From NCBI RefSeq assembly GCF_027789125.1, contig NZ_JAQFVF010000027.1, positions 283,720-347,719 of the forward strand: a stretch of DNA of 64,000 nucleotides, given 5' to 3'. The notes under the pieces are model-generated. The model had not been told where the DNA came from, made no database searches, and saw only the letters and a list, made by a program, of their open reading frames with translations. Source of the stretch: Paenibacillus aestuarii. GTDB lineage: Bacteria; Bacillota; Bacilli; Paenibacillales; NBRC-103111. The translations under genes were made by a program, and so were the position numbers. Positions 7,996-15,990 of this stretch are shown here, piece by piece. How positions within the stretch are numbered: position 1 is the first letter of the stretch; each line of letters opens with the position of its first letter.

Positions 7996-9840
7996 ATGGG
8001 CAAGAAGTGGCTGCAACCTTTAGCAGCAGGCCTCGTGATCATGCTGGTAGCCATATATTGTTACACGGTGAGCGCGAACGGCTTGTTTTATTTTATTGAA
8101 AACCCACTGCAAGACAACATGCGCAAAGCCAAAACGCTCGATGAGCGGCAGCCTGACGATCGGATCAAAATTGTCAAAATCGATCAGCACTCCCTCGACG
8201 CCATTGGTAAGTTCCCTTGGGACCGGGCGGTATATGCACAAGTCATAGAGAAGCTGGAGCAGTCGGGAGCCGCGGCGATCGGCATCGACGTGGTCATGGC
8301 TGAGCCCTCCAAAAACTCCGCGGATGATTTAGCGCTGGCTGATGTTCTGGCTAAATACCACAATGTCATCCTGCCTGTTCAATTCAATTATCCCCCCAAG
8401 CAGCAGGTTGGCGATCTTATTCCGGAGAAGATTGACTATCCGTCGCCTACGCTAAGCGCGAATCCAAAGCAGATGGCTCATATCAACGTCTTCGTGGATA
8501 AAGACGGCAAAGCGCGCAAACTGCCTCTTGGTTTGCCGGATGAGAAAGGGCAATACGTGCCTGCTTTCAGTGTTGCGCTGGCTAATCTTATGCTGAACGA
8601 TGGCGATAAGGTCATACGAAATGAGGCTAACGGACAATGGATGCGCGGATCGGCGGCAATCCCGGCGGACGGACGCAATCAGGTCACGACGGAGTTCTAT
8701 ACGAAGCCCAGACAGCAGATGGATGCGGAAACCGGTTATGAGACTTTATCGTTCGTCGATGTGCTGGAGAGCGCTAAGCCACTGCCGTTGCAAGGGGCGA
8801 TTGTACTGGTCGGTCCGTACGTGACGGGCATGCTCGATGAATATCCAACACCGGTCAGTGCGGTGAAAATGTTCGGAATTGAGATTCACGCCAATATGAT
8901 TCAGACGCTGCTGGAAGGCAAGTATTACCGCGAGGCTGGCAAGCCCGCTGGCATCGGGATCATTCTACTAGTATCCCTAGCGGCAATGTATATTTTTAAT
9001 AGATTCAAAGGTAGAACTGCGCTATTATTTTTTATTGGCTTATTTGTTTTATACGGTGTCGTATGGATCGTGCTGTATATGGTTTGCTCCTGGTTAGCGC
9101 CGCTTGTCTATCCGCAGTTTGCGCTGGCGGCGGTCTACATATGGTCAATTGTGAGCCACTATCTGGACGAACGCAAAGAGCGCAACCGGGTAACCGGGAT
9201 CTTCGGCCGCTTCGTATCGAAGAGCGTTGTCGATGAACTGCTGCAATCCGGCGAAGAGGTGAAGTTGGGCGGCAGCCGTAAAGATATCACACTTATTTTC
9301 GTTGATATCCGCGGGTTTACGCCGATGTCGGAGCGCCTCGAACCCGAGCAGGTCATTCAAGTGCTGAATGAATATTTGGATGTGTGCACGAAGGCGATTT
9401 TTAAGTTTAGTGGAACGCTCGATAAGTTTATCGGCGATGGTGTCATGGCGATGTTCGGCGCCCCGATTGCCTACGATGACCATCCGGAAATGGCGGTGCG
9501 TGCCGCCATTGAAATGAAATCGCAAGCGAACCTGCTGGAGCAAAAATTGATTGAAAAGTACGGCATCGGTGTCAAGTTCGGACTTGGCATTAATAGTGGG
9601 CCGGCGGTCGTCGGCAACATCGGATCTGAGGCGTTGAGACTGGATTATACGGCCATCGGCGATACCGTGAACTTAGCCGCTAGACTGGAATCCAATGCTA
9701 AGCCGGGCCAAATTTTGATCAGTGAGCATACATATGCGCGGGTGAAAGATCTGTTTGCGATCGAACCTGTCGGAGAAATCAAAGTCAAAGGAAAAGAACT
9801 GCCGGTTATGGTTTATGAAGTGATCGGGAACTTGTCTTGA
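7996..9840 (+). CDS. CHASE2-domain class III adenylate cyclase
   Basis: The 614-residue membrane protein has TM1 (about residues 10-29), a large extracytoplasmic CHASE2 sensor (about 30-315), a cluster of about three TM helices (about 318-400) and a cytoplasmic class III cyclase domain (about 425-612). Metal ligands Asp437 and Asp481 are present, as are the purine-selecting Lys477 and Thr552 and the transition-state Asn559 and Arg563. A Lys/Thr pair predicts ATP as substrate, giving cAMP. The ATG at 7996 is chosen because GGGAGGA lies 5 bases before it; a start 30 bases upstream lacks a site. A FecR-domain gene follows after 18 bases. Signal output is unclear, because class III cyclases are uncommon in Bacillus-type Firmicutes and no cAMP receptor is nearby. 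Confidence 0.9.
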   Translation: MGKKWLQPLAAGLVIMLVAIYCYTVSANGLFYFIENPLQDNMRKAKTLDERQPDDRIKIVKIDQHSLDAIGKFPWDRAVYAQVIEKLEQSGAAAIGIDVVMAEPSKNSADDLALADVLAKYHNVILPVQFNYPPKQQVGDLIPEKIDYPSPTLSANPKQMAHINVFVDKDGKARKLPLGLPDEKGQYVPAFSVALANLMLNDGDKVIRNEANGQWMRGSAAIPADGRNQVTTEFYTKPRQQMDAETGYETLSFVDVLESAKPLPLQGAIVLVGPYVTGMLDEYPTPVSAVKMFGIEIHANMIQTLLEGKYYREAGKPAGIGIILLVSLAAMYIFNRFKGRTALLFFIGLFVLYGVVWIVLYMVCSWLAPLVYPQFALAAVYIWSIVSHYLDERKERNRVTGIFGRFVSKSVVDELLQSGEEVKLGGSRKDITLIFVDIRGFTPMSERLEPEQVIQVLNEYLDVCTKAIFKFSGTLDKFIGDGVMAMFGAPIAYDDHPEMAVRAAIEMKSQANLLEQKLIEKYGIGVKFGLGINSGPAVVGNIGSEALRLDYTAIGDTVNLAARLESNAKPGQILISEHTYARVKDLFAIEPVGEIKVKGKELPVMVYEVIGNLS

Positions 9841-9858
9841 GATTGAGGAGGAAGCCCT

Positions 9859-11712
9859 ATGCAAGTGGCAAGGAAAATAATTTCGTTATGTTTAAGTTGT
9901 TGTCTATTGTTTAGCTTGCTGTCGATGGCACTGGCAAAGCCCGTTGATGCCAAAACCGTCAGGGTGGCGGCGATCACTTCGCTGAGCGGGCAGGTCACGG
10001 TGAAAAAAGGCGGCGGCTCCCAAGTGTACGATGCGTATCTGGACATGAGCTTAAATCAAGGCGACACCATTATGACCGGAGCGGATGCTTCGGTGAAGCT
10101 GGATCTCAGCAATGGCGACGCGGACATTACACTTGGGGCCAATGCGGAGGTAAATGTCTCTGATTTGAATACGTCAGGCGGCAGCAAGAAGTCCAAGCTC
10201 AAAATATGGGCGGGAGCGCTGTGGGTGAAAGTCAAATCGCTGGTCGGCTCGGATGACGAGTTTGAAGTAGAGACGCCGACGGCGGTTATGGGTGTGCGCG
10301 GAACGCAATTTTTCGTCGGAGTTGACCCTGTTACAGGGCAAATCAAAATGGCTGTAGGCGCAGGAAAGGTTTCAGCTTCGACGGTTACAACCGGTTCGGA
10401 CAACCGTCAAACGGTGCAAATTACATATCTGTACCCGACACAGCAGATTGCCCTTGATGCTCGCGATGAGGTGCAGGACTTGTCGTTAAAAGTCCAAATG
10501 GTCGATTTGGCAGCGTTCATTCAATCGGCATCCCCAGAAGTAATCAAAGCGATCATTGAGAATAAAGCGGCTATTGATAAGGAGAACGATGCTTTCATTG
10601 CCAATAAAAGGAAAGAATTGGAATCGGGTGGCTTGGTTCCTGACGGCACTTCCTTATATGCGCCTGATCTGGCTGCGCTGGATAAAGTGAAGGCGAATTT
10701 GGACAATCTGGTGGGCAATATTGCGAAGCAAGCGGTTAGCAGCAGTAAAATCAGCAAGGCGGACATGGATAAACTCGTGGCGCAGACGAACGGGAAAATG
10801 AGCCCGACAGACCGCAAGCTCGTTCTGGACGATGTCCAGGACTTGGATAAGACTGCCGGTGTGGATCCAGAGCTGGAGAAGCGGAAGCAAGAAGCTTTGA
10901 AGAAGCTTGAGGCCGAGAAGTTGGCCAAACAGACGGCTGAGCAGCAAAAGCTGGCCGAGCTCAAGAAGCAGCTCGAAGCTCAGCTGAAAGCGGCGGAAGA
11001 AGCTAAGCAGAAAGCGGAAGAGGCGAGTAAGAAAGCGGAAGCCGAAGCGAAGGCGAAAGCGGAGGCAGAGCTGAAGAAGTCGATGTCTGATATAGAGAAG
11101 AAGGCGTACGACGAGGCGAAAAATGGCGGGAGCACGGCTCCTGTAACTGGCGGTGGCAGTGGTGGCAGCAGTGGCGGTGGCGGGAACGATCCGGGAACTC
11201 CGGCAAAACCTGCTCCGAGCGTAACGCTAAGCCGGTCGTCCACTGGTAGCAACAATTTTAACTTAAATGTTCAAATGAGTGATTTTGGTACGGAACATGC
11301 GCTGTATGCGGTTGAAGTTCATCTGCAGTATGCGCAAAGGCTTCATGGGCAGCAATACGGCATCTATACGAGCGTAGGTCAAAATAAGGAAGTGACTGTA
11401 AGCCATGAGGGCAGTGGCCGTATTTTCCAGACAGACACAAGTGTAGAGAGTGCTTATGATTATACAACCAATGATACTAGTGCCAACGTGGCTAATCATG
11501 AATTGATTTATACTGTGACGAACTTCGGTTCAGGGTCATCGGAAATTTCGTTCAGCGGGACGAAGACGCTGGTTAGCATTCCGTTTTCATTTTATGGGCC
11601 TGTGGCTGAAGATGCGTTAAAGACAATGAAAGTCGGCTATATCAAACTTGTGAAAAAAGACGGTTCGGAAGCAGCGACAGTCACAGTCGTACCCTTGAAC
11701 ATTCAAGGTTGA
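9859..11712 (+). CDS. Secreted FecR-domain protein with coiled coil and cohesin-like C-terminus
   Basis: The 617-residue protein starts with a signal peptide (cleavage near residue 31). A FecR-type domain spans about 40-180 and includes the V-M-G-V-R-G-T-Q-F hallmark. A charged Ala/Lys/Glu coiled coil lies at about 320-415, then a Gly/Ser-rich linker (about 425-450), and a beta-rich C-terminal domain whose pattern resembles cohesin-type surface modules. In Gram-negatives FecR transmits a ferric-citrate signal to a sigma factor; stand-alone FecR domains accompany CHASE2 proteins elsewhere. There is no sigma factor here, so the likely partner is the cyclase encoded upstream. It overlaps the frame of the next gene's leader but has its own AGGAGG. 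Confidence 0.8.
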   Translation: MQVARKIISLCLSCCLLFSLLSMALAKPVDAKTVRVAAITSLSGQVTVKKGGGSQVYDAYLDMSLNQGDTIMTGADASVKLDLSNGDADITLGANAEVNVSDLNTSGGSKKSKLKIWAGALWVKVKSLVGSDDEFEVETPTAVMGVRGTQFFVGVDPVTGQIKMAVGAGKVSASTVTTGSDNRQTVQITYLYPTQQIALDARDEVQDLSLKVQMVDLAAFIQSASPEVIKAIIENKAAIDKENDAFIANKRKELESGGLVPDGTSLYAPDLAALDKVKANLDNLVGNIAKQAVSSSKISKADMDKLVAQTNGKMSPTDRKLVLDDVQDLDKTAGVDPELEKRKQEALKKLEAEKLAKQTAEQQKLAELKKQLEAQLKAAEEAKQKAEEASKKAEAEAKAKAEAELKKSMSDIEKKAYDEAKNGGSTAPVTGGGSGGSSGGGGNDPGTPAKPAPSVTLSRSSTGSNNFNLNVQMSDFGTEHALYAVEVHLQYAQRLHGQQYGIYTSVGQNKEVTVSHEGSGRIFQTDTSVESAYDYTTNDTSANVANHELIYTVTNFGSGSSEISFSGTKTLVSIPFSFYGPVAEDALKTMKVGYIKLVKKDGSEAATVTVVPLNIQG

Positions 11713-11747
11713 GCGCTTCCGCAATGACCGAACGAAAGGGGAGCACG

Positions 11748-13388
11748 ATGAAATCTTTTAAATATATCCTTATCCCGTCGCTGGTTGCTGTAGTATGCCT
11801 GGCCGGTTCGCCAGTCTCGGCAGCCTCGGCTGCCTCGACGGCTAGCTTATCCGGAGATGCTTTGCTGACCGGTAGCGGCCGGATCATGGCGGATGTCACG
11901 ACACTCGCTGGGATCGGCGATTTTGACGCGAAAGACGGCGATGCCCTAGACGCAGCGTTCAGAGCGCCGAGCGGCATCCTGCAGTTGGCGGATGGCAGTA
12001 TCCTGGTCGCTGATTCGCGCAATCAGACGATACGGAGAATCGCGAATGGCCAGGTGACAACTTATGCCGGACCTGCACTCCCCGTGGCCACGAACAGCCT
12101 AGGATTTCCGAAGGGCTACCTGCTGGACGGCAAGTCGTCGGCAGCGTTCTTCGACACCCCGACTGGGCTTTCTGCCGATGCCAAAGGGCAAGTCTATGTG
12201 GCTGATGCGGGCAACAATGCGATTCGCAAGATCGATGCCAATGGCCAGGTGACAACTTTGGCGGGCAGCGGTGTCTTGGGAAATGAAGACGGGCAAGGGG
12301 GCAAGGCGACGTTCAACCATCCAAGCGATGTGGCGGTCGCCCCAGACGGGACGGTCTACGTGGCGGATACGCTCAATCATCTGATCCGCAAAATCACGCC
12401 GAACGGGGCGGTCACGACGCTGAACGCGGCTTCGACTAGAGCTGTTCAAGTTCGTCCGGGCGAGGCTGCGTTTGCCGGAGATTATGAGGATGGCCCGCTA
12501 TCTGCGGCGAAGTTCAATGAACCGTCCGGCTTGGCTTTGGACAGTCAAGGAAATCTGTTCGTCAGCGATGCGGGCAATCAGTGCATTCGGTATATCGATT
12601 TGCAAACGAATACCGTTACAACGCTTGCCGGCAAGCCGGCGTTCGCGAATGGCAGTTCCATTTATGGCAAAAATGAACTGTACGCTCCAGGTGATTATAC
12701 CGACGGTGCTGCGCTGCAAGCCAGGTTTGATTACCCTAAAGGCTTGGCGGTTACGTCCGAAGGCGGCTTGCTGATTGCTGACAGCTTGAACCATGCGATC
12801 CGTTATTTGTTCCACGGTCAAGTCACGACAATTGCCGGAACGATGCAAACTGGGGAAGCGGACGGTGTGGAGCAAGCGGCTTCGTTCTATGCACCGACGG
12901 ATGTGCTGGTGACAGCGCAGGGCAATATTGTGGCAGCGGATACGCTAAATAACAAAATCCGTGTCATCAGCCCGTATCATTTGCCGCAGGATCTGGCAGC
13001 GGATGATCAGGTGAAGGTCGTGAACGGCCATACGCGGATTCAATTCGATGCGCAGCCGGAAATTCGCGATGGACGCACGATGGTGCCAGTGCGCGCAATC
13101 AGTGAAGCTTTTGGCTATGAAGTGAAATATGTGCAGCGTGAAGGCGGAGCGGTTGTGCAGTTGATCAAAGGCGACGTAACCGTCGAGCTGACGATCGGTC
13201 AGACCGGTGTGATGCGTAAGCAAGGGAACAGCCTAGAGAAGACTCAGGAAACCGATGCGGCGCCTTACGTGAAAGAAGGACGCACCTTCGTGCCGGTTCG
13301 TTTCTTTGCCGAGCAAATCGGCTTGAATGTGCAGTGGGATGCGCCTCATCGGACGGCCATTTTGCGTACAAATTCGTACTTGGATTAA
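11748..13388 (+). CDS. Secreted NHL-repeat beta-propeller protein with CuAO_N 'stalk' domain
   Basis: The 546-residue protein has a signal peptide (about 1-30) and then five or six NHL repeats. Each repeat shows a P-x-G-hydrophobic start and an hydrophobic-V-A-D-x-x-N-x-x-I-R-x-I core (about 45-415). It ends in a copper-amine-oxidase N-terminal-like domain with the paired R-T-M-V-P-V-R and R-T-F-V-P-V-R-F-F motifs. NHL propellers usually bind proteins, peptides or glycans; the stalk domain is common on Paenibacillus surface proteins. The ATG at 11748 lies 5 bases after AAGGGGAG. The gene begins 35 bases after the FecR gene and is the last of the operon. Confidence 0.85.
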   Translation: MKSFKYILIPSLVAVVCLAGSPVSAASAASTASLSGDALLTGSGRIMADVTTLAGIGDFDAKDGDALDAAFRAPSGILQLADGSILVADSRNQTIRRIANGQVTTYAGPALPVATNSLGFPKGYLLDGKSSAAFFDTPTGLSADAKGQVYVADAGNNAIRKIDANGQVTTLAGSGVLGNEDGQGGKATFNHPSDVAVAPDGTVYVADTLNHLIRKITPNGAVTTLNAASTRAVQVRPGEAAFAGDYEDGPLSAAKFNEPSGLALDSQGNLFVSDAGNQCIRYIDLQTNTVTTLAGKPAFANGSSIYGKNELYAPGDYTDGAALQARFDYPKGLAVTSEGGLLIADSLNHAIRYLFHGQVTTIAGTMQTGEADGVEQAASFYAPTDVLVTAQGNIVAADTLNNKIRVISPYHLPQDLAADDQVKVVNGHTRIQFDAQPEIRDGRTMVPVRAISEAFGYEVKYVQREGGAVVQLIKGDVTVELTIGQTGVMRKQGNSLEKTQETDAAPYVKEGRTFVPVRFFAEQIGLNVQWDAPHRTAILRTNSYLD

Positions 13389-13402
13389 GTGGATACACTT
13401 GC

Positions 13403-13450
13403 AAAAGCTGCTTCTAGGTAGGAAGGACTACCTTTGGGGGCAGCTTTTTT
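13403..13450 (+). terminator. Terminator of the cyclase/FecR/NHL operon
   Basis: AAAAGCTGC pairs with GCAGCTTTT, with an inner stem AGGTAG/CTACCT, and the structure ends in six T. Confidence 0.9.
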
Positions 13451-13518
13451 GTGCCTTCATTTCGTGGTAAATTTAGCCGATAATACGGGGAGAAGATCCA
13501 TTTAAGGAGGCGTGCTGG

Positions 13519-15027
13519 TTGAAAAAGAACCGATATGAAGACCAGTTGGAGCGATTTTTCCAGCATAATCCAGTCGAAGATCCCTTGTATTTAAAACGCT
13601 ACGTGAAAGAGCATCCTGATCATAAAATGGCTTGGTACCTCTTGGGCCGAGAGTATGCGGCACAGGGCAAAGAGGGCAAAGCGGCATATTGTTTTGCGCA
13701 GTCAGGAGAAATTTACGAAGCTTTCGAGAAGCAAAAAATTGTCGTGGAGGGACCGGATTCTCCCGCAATAGAGAAGGCGGCGCGGGCCGGGCGCGGCAAA
13801 TTTGGGCGCAGAGGCAAGCGGGTGGCTTTGCTGGCAATGCTGCTGCCGTTCCTTCTGCTGGGCCCCATCGTCCCGGCGAGTGACAAACACTCGCCGAGGG
13901 GAGGGACGCCTTCGGAGCCGGCGAATGCAGTTGGCGCAGTGGCTTCAAGCGCTCTGCCGCTTCAAGAGGATGCAGCCAAGCTTAAGCTATATTATCCGGA
14001 AGGGGCGTGGGGAACACTGCTGCAGCGCATTCTCACGGCTCCGCATGAAGCGGCAGGTGAGGCGGTTATCCTGCAGGCTCCCAAGAGCGCTGACGGCGCT
14101 TGGGAGGAGTGGAATAAGGCGGTGAGGCCGCTGCTCTCCATCGCACGTGGTGGCAGCGATGCGTCGGCGGCAACGCTCAGCTATTACAATGCCCAGCTGT
14201 GCGGCTGCCAGGCTGCGGACAGTGCGCCGCTGCTGCCGGCCGTCGAGAGCTGGGTGCAGGAGCGCGAGCAGGCGGCGGTCCTGCAGAGCGCCATTGCGGC
14301 GTACCGGCAGAAGAGCGGAACGCTGCCGCAGCAGCCGGAGCAGCTGGCCCAGGCCTACCCGGACAACTTGTTGCCCGGGTTGACGCCGGCCATGCAGGCG
14401 ATGTTTCCGCAAGCGCTGAAGGTGGCGCAGGCTGGCGGACCGGCGCGGGGCGCCGAGCAGGCCGCGCAGCCGCCTGCGGCTGAGCCTGGCGCAGCGGCTG
14501 GGGCTGAGGCAGCAGCAGCTGCCCAGGGCCGGGCGAGCGCCGCTCCTTTGTCGGAGCCGCTGCGCATCCTTGTCGATACCGACAAGCATCGCTTGGCGCT
14601 CGTGAGCGGCAACTTCCTCATCCGCAGCTACCCTGTCGGATTAGGCGGGGAGAAGACGCCGGAGGGCGATTTTGTGATCAGCGAGAAAGTGCGGAATCCC
14701 AATGGTAAGTCCAATGGGGAGTTTGGCAGCCGCGGCATGACGCTCTCCGATACGCTGTATGCGATTCACGGCACGAACAAGCCGTCGAGCATTGGCAAAG
14801 ATGAGTCGCATGGCTGCATTCGGATGAAACAGGCGGACGTCGAGGAGCTGTATGACATGGTTCCGGCGCAAACGAAGGTGACGATCGGCAAAGGGATTGT
14901 GCCGGATGCGCCGGAAGGTGACGGGGATGGCAGCGGTGCCGGGCGGGGGAATCCGGCGCAGGCCTTTAAGCTTCCGCTGCAAACGACCGACAGCAACCCG
15001 AACAAAGTTTACAAGTGGTTGGATTAA
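13519..15027 (+). CDS. Membrane-bound L,D-transpeptidase (YkuD family) with cytoplasmic TPR-like N-terminus
   Basis: The 502-residue protein starts with a TPR-like helical segment (about 1-70), a basic stretch, one TM helix (about 101-118), a long Ala/Gln-rich very GC-rich linker (about 120-340) and a YkuD domain (about 345-465). The catalytic motif H-G-T-(x)-S-I-G...S-H-G-C-I-R-M has nucleophile Cys433. The domain makes 3-3 peptidoglycan cross-links or attaches proteins to the wall. With no signal peptide, the TPR end is predicted inside and the YkuD domain outside. The TTG start at 13519 lies 8 bases after AAGGAGG. It stands alone between a terminator and a repeat tract. Confidence 0.88.
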   Translation: MKKNRYEDQLERFFQHNPVEDPLYLKRYVKEHPDHKMAWYLLGREYAAQGKEGKAAYCFAQSGEIYEAFEKQKIVVEGPDSPAIEKAARAGRGKFGRRGKRVALLAMLLPFLLLGPIVPASDKHSPRGGTPSEPANAVGAVASSALPLQEDAAKLKLYYPEGAWGTLLQRILTAPHEAAGEAVILQAPKSADGAWEEWNKAVRPLLSIARGGSDASAATLSYYNAQLCGCQAADSAPLLPAVESWVQEREQAAVLQSAIAAYRQKSGTLPQQPEQLAQAYPDNLLPGLTPAMQAMFPQALKVAQAGGPARGAEQAAQPPAAEPGAAAGAEAAAAAQGRASAAPLSEPLRILVDTDKHRLALVSGNFLIRSYPVGLGGEKTPEGDFVISEKVRNPNGKSNGEFGSRGMTLSDTLYAIHGTNKPSSIGKDESHGCIRMKQADVEELYDMVPAQTKVTIGKGIVPDAPEGDGDGSGAGRGNPAQAFKLPLQTTDSNPNKVYKWLD

Positions 15028-15094
15028 GGTGGATGCGGCGTGGATGGCAGCCTGAGCGGTTTTACCGTAAGAAGGGGCGCTCAGCAGGCGGTGA

Positions 15095-15330
15095 TAGGTC
15101 GGAGCGGCTGCAGTCCGACTTTGCCGAATTGGAGCAGATCGGCGGCAAGGCGTAGCAGCTGTAGCTCGATTTTGCCGAACTACAACCTGCTTATCGCCCG
15201 TCAACGCTCAATTTCAGCTCTCCAAGCAGGCAGAATCGGACTGCAGCGCCTTTATCGCAATATAAGCTGCTTCCAATTGTGCAAAACCTGACTGCAGAGA
15301 TTTCGCCTAGTGAGGCGCAGCTGACTAATA
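15095..15330. repeat. Degenerate imperfect repeat tract downstream of the L,D-transpeptidase gene
   Basis: Within the 450-base gap 15028-15479 the motif family CTGCAG-(T/C)-C(C/G)GA(C/T)TTTGCCG recurs in drifting copies near 15109, 15159, 15236 and 15290, mixed with variants ending TTATCGCC or TTTCGCC. Open frames through it look like by-products. No gene is convincing in this gap apart from the minus-strand gene at its right edge. Confidence 0.45.
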
Positions 15331-15384
15331 CGACTGACCTGCACATCTCGAAGAACGAACGGGCTGAGGCCCGCAAGCTAAGGT

Positions 15385-15418
15385 TAAACAACAAAAGGCT
15401 CCAGCAAAAGGAGCCTTG
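15385..15418 (-). terminator. Terminator of the 44-residue membrane protein gene
   Basis: AAGGCTCC (15395-15402) pairs perfectly with GGAGCCTT (15410-15417). On the minus strand it is followed by TTGTTGTTT, so it ends the transcript of the small gene at 15480-15614. Confidence 0.75.
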
Positions 15419-15479
15419 ACAACAAAATAGAAAGCGATTACAATTTTCTTTGTGAAGGATTTGATCGTTTTATTCGAAG

Positions 15480-15614
15480 TTATTTGTTTAAAACGAGCAG
15501 TATGCTCATCACAATGATGATAAGTAACATGACAGAAGCAGTCCAGATGATCGCTTTTTTGTTGACTTCATCTTTCGGTTTACGTGTCGCTACAACGGGT
15601 TTGCGTTTGGGCAT
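15480..15614 (-). CDS. Small membrane protein, 44 residues
   Basis: A minus-strand ATG frame encodes 44 residues: a basic N-terminal half (M-P-K-R-K-P-V-V...) and one hydrophobic helix (about residues 22-41) ending L-N-K. A GGAAGTAGG ribosome-site-like stretch precedes the ATG, and a perfect terminator lies 62 bases after the stop. Positive residues on the short side predict N-in topology. I recognise no family. Small single-helix proteins of this shape often modulate a membrane complex, but no partner is indicated. Confidence 0.6.
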   Translation of the reverse strand: MPKRKPVVATRKPKDEVNKKAIIWTASVMLLIIIVMSILLVLNK

Positions 15615-15717
15615 GGGATCGCCTACTTCCTGATAAATTGGGCTTATGCCTCTATCTTATCATAACTAGAACCAATCATTGAATATGAATATTTATGCGG
15701 ATGCGAAAAATCATAGG

Positions 15718-15746
15718 TTGACGACCATGTCATTTTATTGTAATAT
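15718..15746 (+). promoter_or_regulatory. Sigma-A promoter of the sugar ABC operon
   Basis: TTGACG (15718-15723), a 17-base spacer and TAATAT (15741-15746): a near-consensus promoter reading toward the ABC importer. Transcription should begin near 15753, about 240 bases before the first start codon. Confidence 0.8.
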
Positions 15747-15787
15747 TTAATCACACAAGTGAAATAAAACAATTTAATATGTCAGTT

Positions 15788-15823
15788 TTAATAACATGTT
15801 ACCGCAAGGGCATTAGTTATTGA
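15788..15823 (+). promoter_or_regulatory. RAT-like antiterminator hairpin overlapping the leader terminator
   Basis: AATAAC and GTTATT form the base of a hairpin whose top is TGTTA-CC-GCAA-GG-GCAT. TGTTAC before and GGCA after the apical stem are the conserved internal-loop bases of ribonucleic antiterminators bound by BglG/LicT/GlcT proteins; here the apical stem is 2 bp closed by a GCAA tetraloop. Bases 15806-15820 are also the 5' arm of the next terminator, so the two structures exclude each other. A GlcT-like protein is encoded 5 kb downstream. Confidence 0.6.
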
Positions 15824-15860
15824 AGAGCGCTTTATATCTTCTATAACTATGCCCTTTTTT
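15806..15860 (+). terminator. Intrinsic terminator in the leader of the sugar ABC operon
   Basis: AAGGGCAT-AGTTAT pairs with ATAACTATGCCCTT (one bulged T), followed by six T. It lies about 55-105 bases after the promoter and 130 bases before the binding-protein gene, as expected for a conditional terminator. Confidence 0.85.
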
Positions 15861-15990
15861 ATTTTCCCATTGATCCTGCTTGAAAGGGGTTGGTCGCACG
15901 CGGATTTGATCGACATGGCTTAAGCTTAGTAACCCTAGAAAGAGAAAAGGTTCCACCAGAATTTATTAAAAAAAGGGAGAAGATGGACAC

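Noticed and set aside
15040..15291. 83-residue frame in the repeat tract
   Set aside because: It lies in the degenerate repeat, has no ribosome site and no protein-like composition.
15429..15442. cre-like CcpA site (AGAAAGCGATTACA)
   Set aside because: One mismatch to consensus and nearly 300 bases from the sugar operon promoter; probably chance downstream of the small membrane gene.
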